A stretch of DNA of 34,699 bases from an uncultured Actinomycetes bacterium (GCA_900315165.1 OMXZ01000014.1:1-34699), one strand, 5' to 3'; positions 1-8,039 are shown, numbered from the stretch's first letter. A program made the numbers and translations. Notes: generated from the letters alone by a model not told the origin.

Positions 1-594
1 CGACATAAAGGCTTCGTCGCGGCCGTCGTGGTCGTTGAGGAGGGCGACCACGGGAAAGCCTGCGTCGTGGGCAGTCCGAGCGCCGAACGGGGCGTCCTCA
101 AAGACCCAGGTCGTCTCTGTCGTACCGCCGATCGCATCGCGGGCGGCGTAGTAGATGTCGGGATGCTGCTTGTCGGCCCCTACGTCGCCGGTGTACAGAA
201 CAGCCGAGAAATACCCGCGCAGGCCGTGGGCCTCTAGGGCGGTCTCCAGCAGGGGCACGCTGGTCGAGCTCCCGATCGCCATCGGGATGCCGGCCGCGGC
301 GAGCTCGTCGAGGAAGTCGCGCACACCGGGGAAGGGTTGCACGGTGTGGACATACTCCCAGGCGACCTTCTCACGCACCTCGGCCAGGGCGGCCTCGCGG
401 CTCTCGCATATGCCATACGCGTCGTGGAAGAAGTAGCACTCATCCTCGAAGTTCATGTATTCGTAGCGGTCGGCCAGCGCTCGGGCGTGGTCGATGCCGT
501 GGGATGTGAGCCACTCGGGAAAGACCCGGTTCCACATGGGCATCGAGTCGAGCAGGGTTCCGTCGCAGTCGAACACCGCAGCGCTTATCTCCAT
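1..594 (-). CDS. HAD-superfamily phosphatase (beta-phosphoglucomutase-like), 3' end cut by window edge
   Basis: I translated the minus strand from an ATG whose complement is at 592-594. The frame stays open for 198 codons to the first base of the window, so the C-terminus is missing. The product begins MEISAAVFDCDGTLLDSM. HAD motif I is the DxDxT block FDCDGTLLD, with the nucleophile Asp near residue 9. Motif II is IGSSTS, the motif III lysine is in GADKQHPD, and motif IV is VFEDAPFGARTAHDAG. The helical cap lies between motifs I and II. This layout is that of subfamily IA enzymes (beta-phosphoglucomutase, phosphoglycolate phosphatase and relatives), soluble hydrolases acting on small phosphorylated metabolites; the substrate cannot be told. 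GGGAGG lies 4 nt before the ATG. The gene is divergent from the FmdB-type gene. The family call is firm, the exact function unknown. Confidence 0.9.
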   Translation of the reverse strand, partial: MEISAAVFDCDGTLLDSMPMWNRVFPEWLTSHGIDHARALADRYEYMNFEDECYFFHDAYGICESREAALAEVREKVAWEYVHTVQPFPGVRDFLDELAAAGIPMAIGSSTSVPLLETALEAHGLRGYFSAVLYTGDVGADKQHPDIYYAARDAIGGTTETTWVFEDAPFGARTAHDAGFPVVALLNDHDGRDEAFMS

Positions 595-732
595 ATGCCC
601 TCCCACTTGCCCTGGCCGCAGACGTTTCAGCGTCTTCCGCAGCCGACATATCCCACATGCCTCGCGATCAATGGTATCGCGCCCGCGGGCATGGAGGGTC
701 CGTGCACGGTGGAACAATTCCGCGACGTTGGG

Positions 733-738
733 TACAAT
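733..738 (+). promoter_or_regulatory. candidate -10 box for the FmdB-type gene
   Basis: TACAAT lies 39 nt before the ATG at 777. The hexamer 17 nt upstream (TGGAAC, 710-715) is a poor -35 match, so the call rests mainly on the -10 box and its position in the divergent intergenic region 595-776. I see nothing else in that gap. Confidence 0.4.
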
Positions 739-776
739 CGCTTGCGCACGCGCAACACAGGAGTTGGGAGCAAGGC

Positions 777-980
777 ATGGCGAGGTACGACTATCGATGC
801 ACGAATTGCGGGACGACTTTCGAGGTCGAGCACCCGATGAGCGCGCATCCCAAGGTCACCTGCCCCTCCTGCGGCGCCCCCGCCGAGCGCGTGTTCGACA
901 CGTACGGCATCAAGCTCGTGGGCTCCGGTTATTACAATACCGACCAGCGCGGCTCGGGTTCGCACAAGTCGGGCAAGTAG
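777..980 (+). CDS. FmdB-family zinc ribbon protein
   Basis: This small protein of 67 residues starts MARYDYRCTNCGTTFEV and carries two CxxC knuckles (CTNC near residue 8 and CPSC near residue 29). That pattern matches the FmdB/CxxC_CxxC_SSSS family of putative regulatory zinc ribbons. The tail is rich in Gly, Ser and Lys (GSGSHKSGK), as usual for the family. The ATG at 777 is chosen because the zinc ribbon begins immediately there and a purine-rich stretch (GGAG, GGGAG) precedes it; an upstream in-frame ATG at 657 would add 40 unrelated residues. Family members often sit near ribosomal or translation genes, and here rpmB follows. No biochemical function is established for the family. Confidence 0.85.
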   Translation: MARYDYRCTNCGTTFEVEHPMSAHPKVTCPSCGAPAERVFDTYGIKLVGSGYYNTDQRGSGSHKSGK

Positions 981-1048
981 GTTTCGCCGCCCTGCGAGGA
1001 AAAGCGGTTCACCTCCCCGAAAACGCCACAAGTTGTGGGGTGAGACGC

Positions 1049-1076
1049 TTGCACGGGACACAATTCGTGCTAATGT
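1049..1076 (+). promoter_or_regulatory. promoter of rpmB
   Basis: TTGCAC (1049-1054) is followed after 16 nt by TAATGT (1071-1076), which is preceded by TGC as in an extended -10 element. The site lies in the 149-nt gap between the FmdB-type gene and rpmB, 54 nt before the start codon. Confidence 0.6.
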
Positions 1077-1129
1077 AGACGAGCTGTGCAATTTGTCGGC
1101 GCCTGGCGCCGCTATGGAGGTAAGAAGAA

Positions 1130-1318
1130 ATGTCGAAGGTCTGTGATATCTGCGGCAAGCATGCCGTCGCCGGTCGTACCATCAGCCACTCCCACCGCAC
1201 CGTGGCTCGCACGTTCAAGCCCAACATCCAGCGCGTGTCCATCGTCAAGGACGGCCGTCGCCAGAAGATGAACGTCTGCACCCGCTGCCTCAAGAAGGGC
1301 AACCTCGTCCGCGCCTAA
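1130..1318 (+). CDS. rpmB: 50S ribosomal protein L28
   Basis: The 62-residue product (MSKVCDICGKHAVAGRTISH...) is a complete bacterial L28, a component of the large ribosomal subunit. It is the zinc-binding form, with CDIC near residue 5 and CTRC near residue 51; the central basic segment (RTISHSHRTVARTFKPN) is typical. A clear GGAGG lies about 10 nt before the ATG. The gene has its own promoter and is closed by a strong intrinsic terminator, so it is probably transcribed alone. In B. subtilis rpmB also neighbours the asp23-like/yloV pair, although it is divergent there. Confidence 0.97.
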   Translation: MSKVCDICGKHAVAGRTISHSHRTVARTFKPNIQRVSIVKDGRRQKMNVCTRCLKKGNLVRA

Positions 1319-1343
1319 GGGCGGGTGTCCAAATCAGCACGCA

Positions 1344-1372
1344 AAGGAGTCTCCCCAGGGAGGCTCCTTTTT
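1344..1372 (+). terminator. intrinsic terminator of rpmB
   Basis: A 12-bp stem, AAGGAGTCTCCC paired with GGGAGGCTCCTT (one T-G pair), with a very short loop, runs directly into a T tract (1368-1372). It begins 25 nt after the rpmB stop. Confidence 0.9.
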
Positions 1373-1406
1373 GTGTGTGGGCAGGGTGAGCGCCGCCTGC
1401 TCACGC

Positions 1407-1412
1407 TATACT
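1407..1412 (+). promoter_or_regulatory. candidate -10 box for asp23-like/fakA
   Basis: TATACT lies 41 nt before the ATG of the asp23-like gene and downstream of the rpmB terminator. No convincing -35 hexamer is visible at 16-18 nt spacing. Confidence 0.4.
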
Positions 1413-1453
1413 CATAAGGATTGTACCGAGGCAGTAAGGCAGGAGGACAAGTC

Positions 1454-1795
1454 ATGGCAACAGTTGCGGGCACCCTCAAGGTATCCAACGACTGCATCGC
1501 GGACCTCGCGGGGTATGCGGCGCTGGAGTGCTACGGCGTCGTGGGCATGGCCGAGATCGACGACAAGGCGGGCATCGTGCACCTGCTCCCCACCTATCGC
1601 CTACGCAAGGGCATCGATGTGGGTTCCGAAGCGGGCACGGTCGTCGTGGACCTGCACGTCGTGGTCGAGCAGGGCGTCAACATGTCATCCGTCTCGTCCA
1701 ACCTCCAGAGTTCCGTCAAGTTCATCCTCGGCAAGATCGCCGAGCTGGACGACGTCGAGGTGCGCGTCCATATCGAGGGTATGCGCGTCCGCTAG
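1454..1795 (+). CDS. Asp23/Gls24 family envelope stress response protein (YloU-like)
   Basis: The 113-residue protein has the alternating strand pattern of the Asp23/Gls24 (DUF322) family: a start of the type GTLKVSNDCIADLAGYAALE, the block CYGVVGMAEIDD, then VVVDLHVVVEQGVNMSSVSSNLQ and an amphipathic C-terminal part. There is no signal peptide. The family includes B. subtilis YloU and staphylococcal Asp23, linked to cell-envelope stress; its molecular role is not settled. AGGAGG lies 7 nt before the ATG at 1454. The position just upstream of fakA is widely conserved (yloU-yloV), which supports the assignment. Confidence 0.92.
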   Translation: MATVAGTLKVSNDCIADLAGYAALECYGVVGMAEIDDKAGIVHLLPTYRLRKGIDVGSEAGTVVVDLHVVVEQGVNMSSVSSNLQSSVKFILGKIAELDDVEVRVHIEGMRVR

Positions 1796-1856
1796 GCATG
1801 CGCCCGACGCACGCCCCAGCATTATCAACGGCCGATTCGATACAAGAGGTTGATAC

Positions 1857-3527
1857 ATGATCGCCAATACCATCCGCGCCTGCTTCCCTCCCGCCGCCAA
1901 GGTCGTGGCGGACAAAGCCGAGGAGATTAATAAGCTCAACGTGTTTCCCGTTCCCGACGGCGACACGGGTACCAATATGTCGCTCACGCTGGGCACCGTG
2001 GTCAGCGAGGTCGAGGCCCTGCCCAAGGATGCCACGATGGCCGATGTCGCCCACGCCATCACCCATGGCTCGCTGATGGGCGCGCGCGGCAACTCCGGCG
2101 TCATCACCAGCCAGATCCTGCGCGGTGTGGCCGAGGGCCTGGCCGAGGCCAAGGGTCCCGACGCCACCACGGCCGACATCGCGGCGGCGCTCCGCAACGG
2201 CGTGAAGGTCTCCTTCAAGGCCGTCCGCAAGCCCGTCGCCGGCACCATCCTCACCGTCGTCAAGGACGTTTCGGCCAAGGCCGACGAGATCGCCCGCACC
2301 AAAGCCACCGTCGACGAGATGCTCGAGGCCCTCGTCGTGGAGGCCTATGAGTCGGTCGCCCGCACGCCCGACCTTCTGCCCGTCCTCAAGGAAAACGGCG
2401 TCGTGGACTCCGGCGCCTTCGGCATCGCGACTTTCTTCGAGGCCTTCGTCAACGCCTACGAGGGCAAGGCCGGCGAGCTCACCGAATTCAAGACGACCGT
2501 GGACGCCAAGGCTGACGTAGCCAGTGTCGTCGACATCGAGATCAACGACGACTGGGAGGGCTCGCAGTTCCGCTACTGCACCGAGTTCCTCTTCCATGCC
2601 GACTCCGCCAGCTTCGACGAGCAGGACTGCCTGGGCTACCTGGCCTCCCAGGGCGACTGCGAGCTGCTCGTGGGCACCAACCCCGACTACAAGATCCACG
2701 TCCACACCAATAGGCCCGACCACGTCCTGCGTCACATGCTGCACCGCGGCCAGATCTACAACGTCTTCGTCCACAACATGGACCTCGAGGCTCAGGAGCG
2801 CACCGACAAGGTCCGCGCCGACAAAGAGGGCGCTTCGGCCGGCAAGCACGCCGCCCCCCGCAAGGAGCTGGGCTTCGTCGCCGTGGCGGCGGGCTCGGGC
2901 GAGGCCGAGATCCTCACCTCGCTGGGCGTCGACGTCGTCGTGTCCGGCGGCCAGACCATGAACCCCTCCACGGCCGACATCCTCGACGCCATCGAGAAGG
3001 CCAATGCCAATAACGTGATCGTCCTGCCTGACAATGGCAACATCCGTATGGCCTCCGAGGCAGCCGTGTCGGCCGTCGAGGACTGTAAGGCGGCGGTTGT
3101 CCCCACCAAGACGGTCCCGCAGGCCTTCAGCGCCATGTTCGTCGTGGATCCCGAGGGCAGCCTCGAGGACAATGTCGCCGAGATGACCGAGGCCATCGCC
3201 GGCGTCCGCGACGGCGAGGTCACCACCGCCGTGCGCGACTCCCAGGCCGCCGATGGCTCGCCGATCCACGCGGGTGACGTCATGGGCATAGAGGGCGGCG
3301 AGATCACCGTCGTGGGCAGCGACGTCCAGCGGGTTACGCTCGACCTGATCGCCAAGATGCAGGAGGACGAGGAGGGCGACACCATCACCCTGCTCGCCGG
3401 CTCCGATATGGACGACGAAGCCTTCGAAGCCCTCCAGACCGCCATCGAGGAGGCCCAACCCGACCTCGAGATCGATGCCCACCGCGGCGAGCAGCCCCTC
3501 TATCCGGTCGTCTTCTCGATCGAGTAA
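1857..3527 (+). CDS. fakA: fatty acid kinase catalytic subunit FakA (DAK2/DhaL domain, YloV family)
   Basis: The 556-residue protein opens with a DhaL/DAK2 kinase domain. Its nucleotide and metal site is seen in NKLNVFPVPDGDTGTNMSLT (residues 24-43), with the three Asp of PDGDTG-type sites, and in GSLMGARGNSGVITSQ (about 71-86). A middle and C-terminal YloV-type region ends in GEQPLYPVVFSIE, a family hallmark. FakA phosphorylates FakB-bound fatty acids to acyl phosphate, the same kind of product that PlsX makes and PlsY uses. No fakB is in the window, but plsX and acpP lie downstream in the same gene run. AGAGGT precedes the ATG by 6 nt. The length is normal for the family. Confidence 0.93.
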   Translation: MIANTIRACFPPAAKVVADKAEEINKLNVFPVPDGDTGTNMSLTLGTVVSEVEALPKDATMADVAHAITHGSLMGARGNSGVITSQILRGVAEGLAEAKGPDATTADIAAALRNGVKVSFKAVRKPVAGTILTVVKDVSAKADEIARTKATVDEMLEALVVEAYESVARTPDLLPVLKENGVVDSGAFGIATFFEAFVNAYEGKAGELTEFKTTVDAKADVASVVDIEINDDWEGSQFRYCTEFLFHADSASFDEQDCLGYLASQGDCELLVGTNPDYKIHVHTNRPDHVLRHMLHRGQIYNVFVHNMDLEAQERTDKVRADKEGASAGKHAAPRKELGFVAVAAGSGEAEILTSLGVDVVVSGGQTMNPSTADILDAIEKANANNVIVLPDNGNIRMASEAAVSAVEDCKAAVVPTKTVPQAFSAMFVVDPEGSLEDNVAEMTEAIAGVRDGEVTTAVRDSQAADGSPIHAGDVMGIEGGEITVVGSDVQRVTLDLIAKMQEDEEGDTITLLAGSDMDDEAFEALQTAIEEAQPDLEIDAHRGEQPLYPVVFSIE

Positions 3528-5747
3528 GTGGCAGCCGACATCACACAAGACGGACGTGGCGGGGCGATGGGCCCTGCCACGTTTTGCGTTGGGGAGGCGG
3601 CGGGGCGCCTGACCCGCACGGTCTCGTTTGCCGGCGATGTGGGGCGCCTGCGTTTCGCCAGCCGTTTCACCCGGGCTTCAGGTGGAAAGGATTCGCCGCT
3701 CGCACGTCTGGGCATCACGCGCACCCGCGACCTCCTGCTCCATGTGCCGAGCCACTACACAGACTACACCCAGGTGGTCACGGTGGAGCAGGCCGAGGTG
3801 GGCCAGATCGCGACCCTCATCGCCCGCATCGACAAGATCGATGCAAAGCGGCCGAAGCCGCGCCTCCACATCCTGGAAGTCTTTGTGACCGATGGGACGG
3901 GCGTCTTGAAGGTGACTTTCTTCCGCCAGCCCTGGCTCGAAGACCAACTGGCCGTAGGTGACACGCTCGCCGTGTCGGGCAAGGTGACCTTCTCCTATGG
4001 TTTTAAGCAGATTACGCCCACATTCTGGGAGAAACTCGAGCTCGGCGAGGACGGCGTGGCCGCCGCGCGGATCATGCCGACCTATCCGCTGACCGAGGGC
4101 ATCAGCCTGGGTTGGATGCGCCGGCTCGTTTCGGCCGCACTGGCAGACGTGGGGGATGTGGCGGACTTTCTGCCCGCCGGGCTCGTGGCGCGCCGCGGGC
4201 TGCCGGGGCTGGCCCAGGCCTTGCGCGAGGTGCATTTTCCCTCGAGCCTGGAGGCGGCCGAGCAGGCACGTCGCCGCCTCGCCTACGACGAGCTTCTCTG
4301 CCTGCAGCTGACCCTGCTCACGCGCCGACGCCTGACCGACGGGGGCGTCACGCCCACCCGGCATGTGACGGATGGGCCTCATATGGCGGCCCTGCGTGCG
4401 GCCCTGCCCTTCAGCCTCTCGGCCGAGCAGGAGGTCGCCGTGGCCGAGGTTCTGGCCGACATGGCAGCCCCGCAGGTCATGAACCGTCTGCTTCTGGGCG
4501 ACGTCGGCACGGGCAAGACCGTGGTGGCCGCCCTGGCGATTGCCGCCTGCGCCGACACGGGGACGCAGGCCGCGATGATGGCGCCGACCTCCGTTCTGGC
4601 CCGACAGTATGCCGAAAAGGTTGGGCCCCTGCTCGAAGAGGCGGGTATCGAGTGTGCCACGGTGACCGGTGCCACGCCGCCCGAGGAACGGGCGCGGGTC
4701 CGCGAGCGGGTCGCGTCGGGGCAGACCACGGTCGTCTTCGGCACGACGGCCCTCCTGTCCGATGACATCGAGTTTTCCCGTCTGACCCTCGTCGTGGTGG
4801 ACGAGCAGCACCGTTTTGGTGTGGAACAGCGCACCGCCCTGCGGCGCAAGGGGCCGGGGGCCGACCTGCTCGCGATGACGGCGACCCCGATCCCGCGAAC
4901 GCTGGCGCTGGCCCTCTATGGCGATATGGACTGCTCGCGTATCTCGCACCGGCCGGTCGCGGGGGCGGGGATCACAACGAAATCGCTGGCGCCCGAGAAC
5001 CTCGATATGGCCCTGGGCTCCATCCGTGAGGCCCTGGCTACCGGGCAGCAGGCCTACGTGGTCTGCCCCCTGGTGGATGACGCCGATCCGGGTGCCGACC
5101 TCGACGATGTGCCCGAGAGTGCCCGCTCGGCCGCGGCACACCTGCATTCTGTCGCCTCCACCCTGCCCGAGATCGCCCGTCTACTCCCGGAGGCGCGCGT
5201 CGCCGCCCTGACCGGCCGCATGTCCGCTGCCGAGAAGGACCGGGCCATGGAGGATTTCCGTGCGGGTGCGACGGACGTGCTCGTTTGCACGACCGTCGTC
5301 GAGGTGGGCGTCGACGTGCCCAACGCGACCGTCATGCTGGTTTACGACGCCGACCGCTTCGGCCTGGCCACCCTGCACCAGCTGCGGGGCCGCGTCGGCC
5401 GCGGGTCCGTCACGGGTACGGTTTGGCTGCTGTGCGCCGCAAAAAAGAACACGCCAGCCCGCCGGCGCCTGGACGCTCTGGAGGCGACCTCCGACGGCTT
5501 CGAGCTGGCCGAGCTCGACCTCAAGCTGCGCCGTGAGGGCGAGGTCCTGGGCTACCGTCAGAGCGGCGGGGTCAGCCTGAAGATCTCCGACCTGGCGGGT
5601 GACGCCGACCTGGTAGCCCAGGCCCATGACGATGCCCTCTATATCACTCATGAGGACCCCGACCTCTCGCGGGCGGACCATGTGCCGCTGGCCCTGGAGG
5701 TCAGGGACCGGTTCGGGGCCTATTTCGAGGAGGTCGAACGCGTATGA
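3528..5747 (+). CDS. recG: ATP-dependent DNA helicase RecG
   Basis: RecG remodels stalled replication forks and branch-migrates Holliday junctions. The N-terminal wedge/OB region starts around SPLARLGITRTRDLLLHVP. The helicase core has Walker A GDVGTGKT (near residue 324), the DEQH box (VVVDEQHRFGVEQR, near 424), TATPIPRTLAL, and the C-terminal block VEVGVDVPNATVM...HQLRGRVGRG. The start is uncertain. The longest frame (739 aa) begins at a GTG directly after the fakA stop with no clear ribosome site, and its first residues overlap a terminator-like hairpin. An ATG at 3567 sits in the hairpin loop. A GTG at 3639 would give 702 aa, closer to the usual 680-700, but also lacks a good ribosome site. 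GGGGAGG at 3591 may serve a non-ATG start between these. The stop overlaps rsmD (ATGA). Confidence 0.95.
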   Translation: MAADITQDGRGGAMGPATFCVGEAAGRLTRTVSFAGDVGRLRFASRFTRASGGKDSPLARLGITRTRDLLLHVPSHYTDYTQVVTVEQAEVGQIATLIARIDKIDAKRPKPRLHILEVFVTDGTGVLKVTFFRQPWLEDQLAVGDTLAVSGKVTFSYGFKQITPTFWEKLELGEDGVAAARIMPTYPLTEGISLGWMRRLVSAALADVGDVADFLPAGLVARRGLPGLAQALREVHFPSSLEAAEQARRRLAYDELLCLQLTLLTRRRLTDGGVTPTRHVTDGPHMAALRAALPFSLSAEQEVAVAEVLADMAAPQVMNRLLLGDVGTGKTVVAALAIAACADTGTQAAMMAPTSVLARQYAEKVGPLLEEAGIECATVTGATPPEERARVRERVASGQTTVVFGTTALLSDDIEFSRLTLVVVDEQHRFGVEQRTALRRKGPGADLLAMTATPIPRTLALALYGDMDCSRISHRPVAGAGITTKSLAPENLDMALGSIREALATGQQAYVVCPLVDDADPGADLDDVPESARSAAAHLHSVASTLPEIARLLPEARVAALTGRMSAAEKDRAMEDFRAGATDVLVCTTVVEVGVDVPNATVMLVYDADRFGLATLHQLRGRVGRGSVTGTVWLLCAAKKNTPARRRLDALEATSDGFELAELDLKLRREGEVLGYRQSGGVSLKISDLAGDADLVAQAHDDALYITHEDPDLSRADHVPLALEVRDRFGAYFEEVERV
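3554..3586 (+). terminator. terminator-like hairpin between fakA and recG
   Basis: A 12-bp stem pairs 3554-3565 (ACGTGGCGGGGC) with 3571-3582 (GCCCTGCCACGT, one G-T pair). The loop is GATGG and TTTTGCGTT follows. It begins 27 nt after the fakA stop. The T tract is only moderate. An in-frame ATG for recG lies in the loop, so this could be a terminator, an attenuator or a translational hairpin. Confidence 0.6.
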
Positions 5748-6349
5748 GCCGTGACGGGAGCGGGCACCTGCGCATCGTGGGCGGCCAGTGGGCTGGGCGC
5801 ACGATCGAGGCGCCGGACGGTCGTGGCGTGACCCGCCCGACTACCGACCGCACGCGCGAGCGCATCGCCTCCATGGTGCTCTCGAGCTTCGGCCTGGACC
5901 TCTCCGACGTCGCGGTGCTTGATGCCTTCGCGGGGTCGGGCGCCCTGGGGCTCGAGATGCTGTCCCGCGGGGCGGCCTCATGCTGTTTTGTCGACCGCGA
6001 CCGCGACGCCGCGGCCCGCGTGCGCCGCAACGTCCGGGCCCTGGGCGCCGACCGGCGCGCGCATGTGACCTGTGGCGACGTTGTCTGCCTGGCTCAGGCG
6101 GGGACGCTGTGGGGCGCCCCTTATTCCCTCGTCCTGCTCGACCCGCCCTACGCCATGGACGCCGCCCGGGTCTCCGGGCTGGTGGCGTCGCTCGTAGAAA
6201 ACGGCCTGCTCGCCCCGCGGACCCGTGTGCTCTACGAGCGCGCTGCCGATGCCCCGGGGCTCGAGGTCGCGGGCGCCCGCCTGGCCAAGTCGAAATCCCA
6301 CGGTATTACGGCCGTGGACCTGCTTATCATGGAGGGCGCGACGGCCTGA
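5744..6349 (+). CDS. rsmD: 16S rRNA (guanine(966)-N2)-methyltransferase RsmD
   Basis: The 201-residue Rossmann-fold methyltransferase carries the RsmD-specific entry motif RPTTDRTRERI (residues 31-41). It also has the SAM-binding loop LDAFAGSGALGLE (about 59-71) and the catalytic LLDPPY (near 134-139), as in N2-guanine methylases. It methylates G966 of 16S rRNA (E. coli numbering) in the assembled small subunit. The ATG overlaps the recG stop by 4 nt (ATGA), suggesting coupling. The order rsmD-coaD is one of the most conserved pairs in bacteria (ylbH-coaD in B. subtilis). Confidence 0.96.
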   Translation: MSRDGSGHLRIVGGQWAGRTIEAPDGRGVTRPTTDRTRERIASMVLSSFGLDLSDVAVLDAFAGSGALGLEMLSRGAASCCFVDRDRDAAARVRRNVRALGADRRAHVTCGDVVCLAQAGTLWGAPYSLVLLDPPYAMDAARVSGLVASLVENGLLAPRTRVLYERAADAPGLEVAGARLAKSKSHGITAVDLLIMEGATA

Positions 6350-6396
6350 GGGCCCCGCGCACCAAACCTTTACCCGCCGCGAACGGACGGAGCCGC

Positions 6397-6909
6397 ATGG
6401 GCGCAAACAAAATCGATCACGTCGTGATCCCCGGAACCTTCGACCCCGTGACCTATGGCCACCTGGATGTGATCGAGCGGGCATGGCGCCTCTTTCCCAA
6501 GGTCACCGTGGGTGTCGCGGCCAGCCGCGGCAAGCGCGGGGTGGGGACGGCCTTCACGCTGGACGAGCGGGTGGCGATGCTTCGGGACGCGCTTGACTAC
6601 GAGGGCATCGGCGACGAGGTCGAGGTGCTTCCCTTCGAGGGGCTGCTGGTGGACTTCTGCCGTGAGATCGGTGCCCGCGGAGTCGTCAAGGGCCTGCGTG
6701 CCATGACCGACTTCGAATACGAGCTGCAGCAGTCCGCGCTCAACACGCGCCTGGCCCCCGAGATCGAGTCCGTCTATGTCATGTCGGCGAGCGAGTACGG
6801 CTTTGTCTCATCCTCGATCGTGCGCGAGCTCGCCTCCTTCGGAAGCGACGTGCGCTTTCTGGTGCCGCCCAATGTGGCGGCGGAGCTGCGCGACCACTAC
6901 GCGAAATGA
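6397..6909 (+). CDS. coaD: phosphopantetheine adenylyltransferase
   Basis: The 170-residue protein is a standard CoaD, which transfers AMP from ATP to 4'-phosphopantetheine in coenzyme A synthesis. The nucleotidyltransferase signature PGTFDPVTYGHLDVI (about 12-26) contains the T/HxGH-type site. VKGLRAMTDFEYELQ and SASEYGFVSSSIVREL, with the conserved SSS.VRE segment, follow. The frame is open far upstream (to 5980), but that part overlaps rsmD. The ATG at 6397 fits the family start and is preceded by a purine stretch (GGACGGAG). The product feeds acyl carrier protein, and acpP is encoded about 2.6 kb downstream. Confidence 0.96.
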   Translation: MGANKIDHVVIPGTFDPVTYGHLDVIERAWRLFPKVTVGVAASRGKRGVGTAFTLDERVAMLRDALDYEGIGDEVEVLPFEGLLVDFCREIGARGVVKGLRAMTDFEYELQQSALNTRLAPEIESVYVMSASEYGFVSSSIVRELASFGSDVRFLVPPNVAAELRDHYAK

Positions 6910-6913
6910 TTTC

Positions 6914-6922
6914 TGCTAATAT
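6914..6922 (+). promoter_or_regulatory. candidate extended -10 for the SepIVA-like gene
   Basis: TGCTAATAT lies in the 83-nt gap after coaD, 71 nt before the next start. No -35 match is visible, so it would rely on the extended TGn element. Confidence 0.3.
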
Positions 6923-6992
6923 GCCAATCAAGTATGCGTGGCAGCTTGGACTCGAGTTGCTTTAAACGTGCCCTAGTCGAAAGGAGTCCCAG

Positions 6993-7484
6993 ATGCAGCC
7001 AGGTGAGGAGATCGAGAGCCTTCTCGGCGAGATCGAGCAGATCGTGGAAGAAGGCAAGACCCCCTTTACGGGCGGTGGATCCAAGAAGATCGTCGACGCC
7101 CAGGAGATTTACGAGATCATCGACGAGATCCGTGCCCGCTTCCCCCAGGAGTTCGCAGATTCTCGCCGCATCGTGCGTGAGGAGCAGGAGATGCTCGACC
7201 GCGCCCAGCAGCAGGCTGATTCGATCATTGCCGACGCCCAACAGCAGGCAATGATCCTCGCGGGCGACCAGGAGGTCGTCCGCCTGGCCCAGCAGCAGGC
7301 CGACCAGATTCGCGACCAGGCCTCCCAGTATGAGCGCGACACCCGTTACAACGCCGAGTCCTATGCGGATTCCGTCCTCGCCAACCTCGAGGACCATCTC
7401 CGCTCGATGTCGGGTTCCGTCCAGCGCGTGCGCCAGGCGATCGAGGACGGCGGCTCCCAGAACGATGATAACCAGGGCTGGTAG
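6993..7484 (+). CDS. DivIVA/SepIVA-like coiled-coil protein
   Basis: This acidic protein of 163 residues has no signal peptide or membrane segment. After a short N-terminal part (MQPGEEIESLLGEIEQIVEEG) and a linker with GGGSKK, a second helical block VDAQEIYEIIDEIRARFPQEF leads into a long coiled coil rich in Gln and Ala (about residues 65-150), with repeated QQQAD units (RAQQQADSII, LAQQQADQIRDQ). The tail is SMSGSVQRVRQAIEDGG. In mycobacteria the gene before a DUF177 gene and rnc-smc-ftsY is the DivIVA-like septation protein gene Rv2927c (SepIVA). Helical layout, C-terminal pattern and position all fit a short relative; this homology is inferred. AAGGAG lies 6 nt before the ATG. An alternative is a generic F0-b-like coiled-coil protein of unknown function. 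Confidence 0.65.
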   Translation: MQPGEEIESLLGEIEQIVEEGKTPFTGGGSKKIVDAQEIYEIIDEIRARFPQEFADSRRIVREEQEMLDRAQQQADSIIADAQQQAMILAGDQEVVRLAQQQADQIRDQASQYERDTRYNAESYADSVLANLEDHLRSMSGSVQRVRQAIEDGGSQNDDNQGW

Positions 7485-7487
7485 GCC

Positions 7488-8039
7488 ATGCAGTCCGTGG
7501 TCATCGACCTCGACAGCCGCCTCAAGAATCCGGGCGACACCATCCCCTTGGCCGGCCATCTCGACGAGACGGGCTACACCTTGGGGGACCATGAGTTCAA
7601 CTTGCCCGGCGGCATCGACTACGACCTCGTGCTCACCAACGCGGGGGAGGGCATCCTCGCCACGGGCATGCTGAATGCCCATGTGATTGGCACCTGCGAC
7701 CGTTGCCTCGAAAAAGCCGAGTTCGATGTAGCCGGAGAGGTCGACGAGTATTTCCTCTTTGAGGAACCCGCGGAGGGCGAGCTCGGCGACGACGAGGACG
7801 AGATGGACTTCTCGCTTGTATCGTCCGACGGCACAATCGACCTGGCCGACCCTCTCAACACGGCGCTTCTGATGGAGACTCCCTTCGTCGTCCTGTGTAA
7901 GCCCGATTGCAAGGGCCTCTGCCCCGTCTGCGGCGCCAACCTCAATGAGACGGACTGCGGACATGCCGCGCAGATCGAGGCGGACCGCCTCGCATCCAGC
8001 CCCTTTGCTGTGCTTAAGGGCCTCAAGCTGGACGATTAG
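7488..8039 (+). CDS. YceD/DUF177 family metal-binding protein
   Basis: The 183-residue protein shows the DUF177 (YceD, YlbN) pattern. An N-terminal beta-rich half is followed by the conserved Cys pair in GTCDRCLEKAEFDV (near residues 67-70), an acidic stretch (EGELGDDEDEMDF) and the C-terminal PFVVLCKPDCKGLCPVCGANLNE with further cysteines, suggesting metal binding. The family is almost always encoded just before rpmF, as here. It has been linked to large-subunit rRNA accumulation in some organisms; a firm molecular role is lacking. It starts 3 nt after the preceding stop, so the two genes are probably cotranscribed and coupled. A 7-bp hairpin without a T tract (8038-8053) overlaps its stop. 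Confidence 0.9.
   Translation: MQSVVIDLDSRLKNPGDTIPLAGHLDETGYTLGDHEFNLPGGIDYDLVLTNAGEGILATGMLNAHVIGTCDRCLEKAEFDVAGEVDEYFLFEEPAEGELGDDEDEMDFSLVSSDGTIDLADPLNTALLMETPFVVLCKPDCKGLCPVCGANLNETDCGHAAQIEADRLASSPFAVLKGLKLDD

Noticed and set aside
1722-3548. Minus-strand open frame of 608 codons opposite fakA
   Set aside because: It is antisense to a well-conserved gene, with biased shadow composition.
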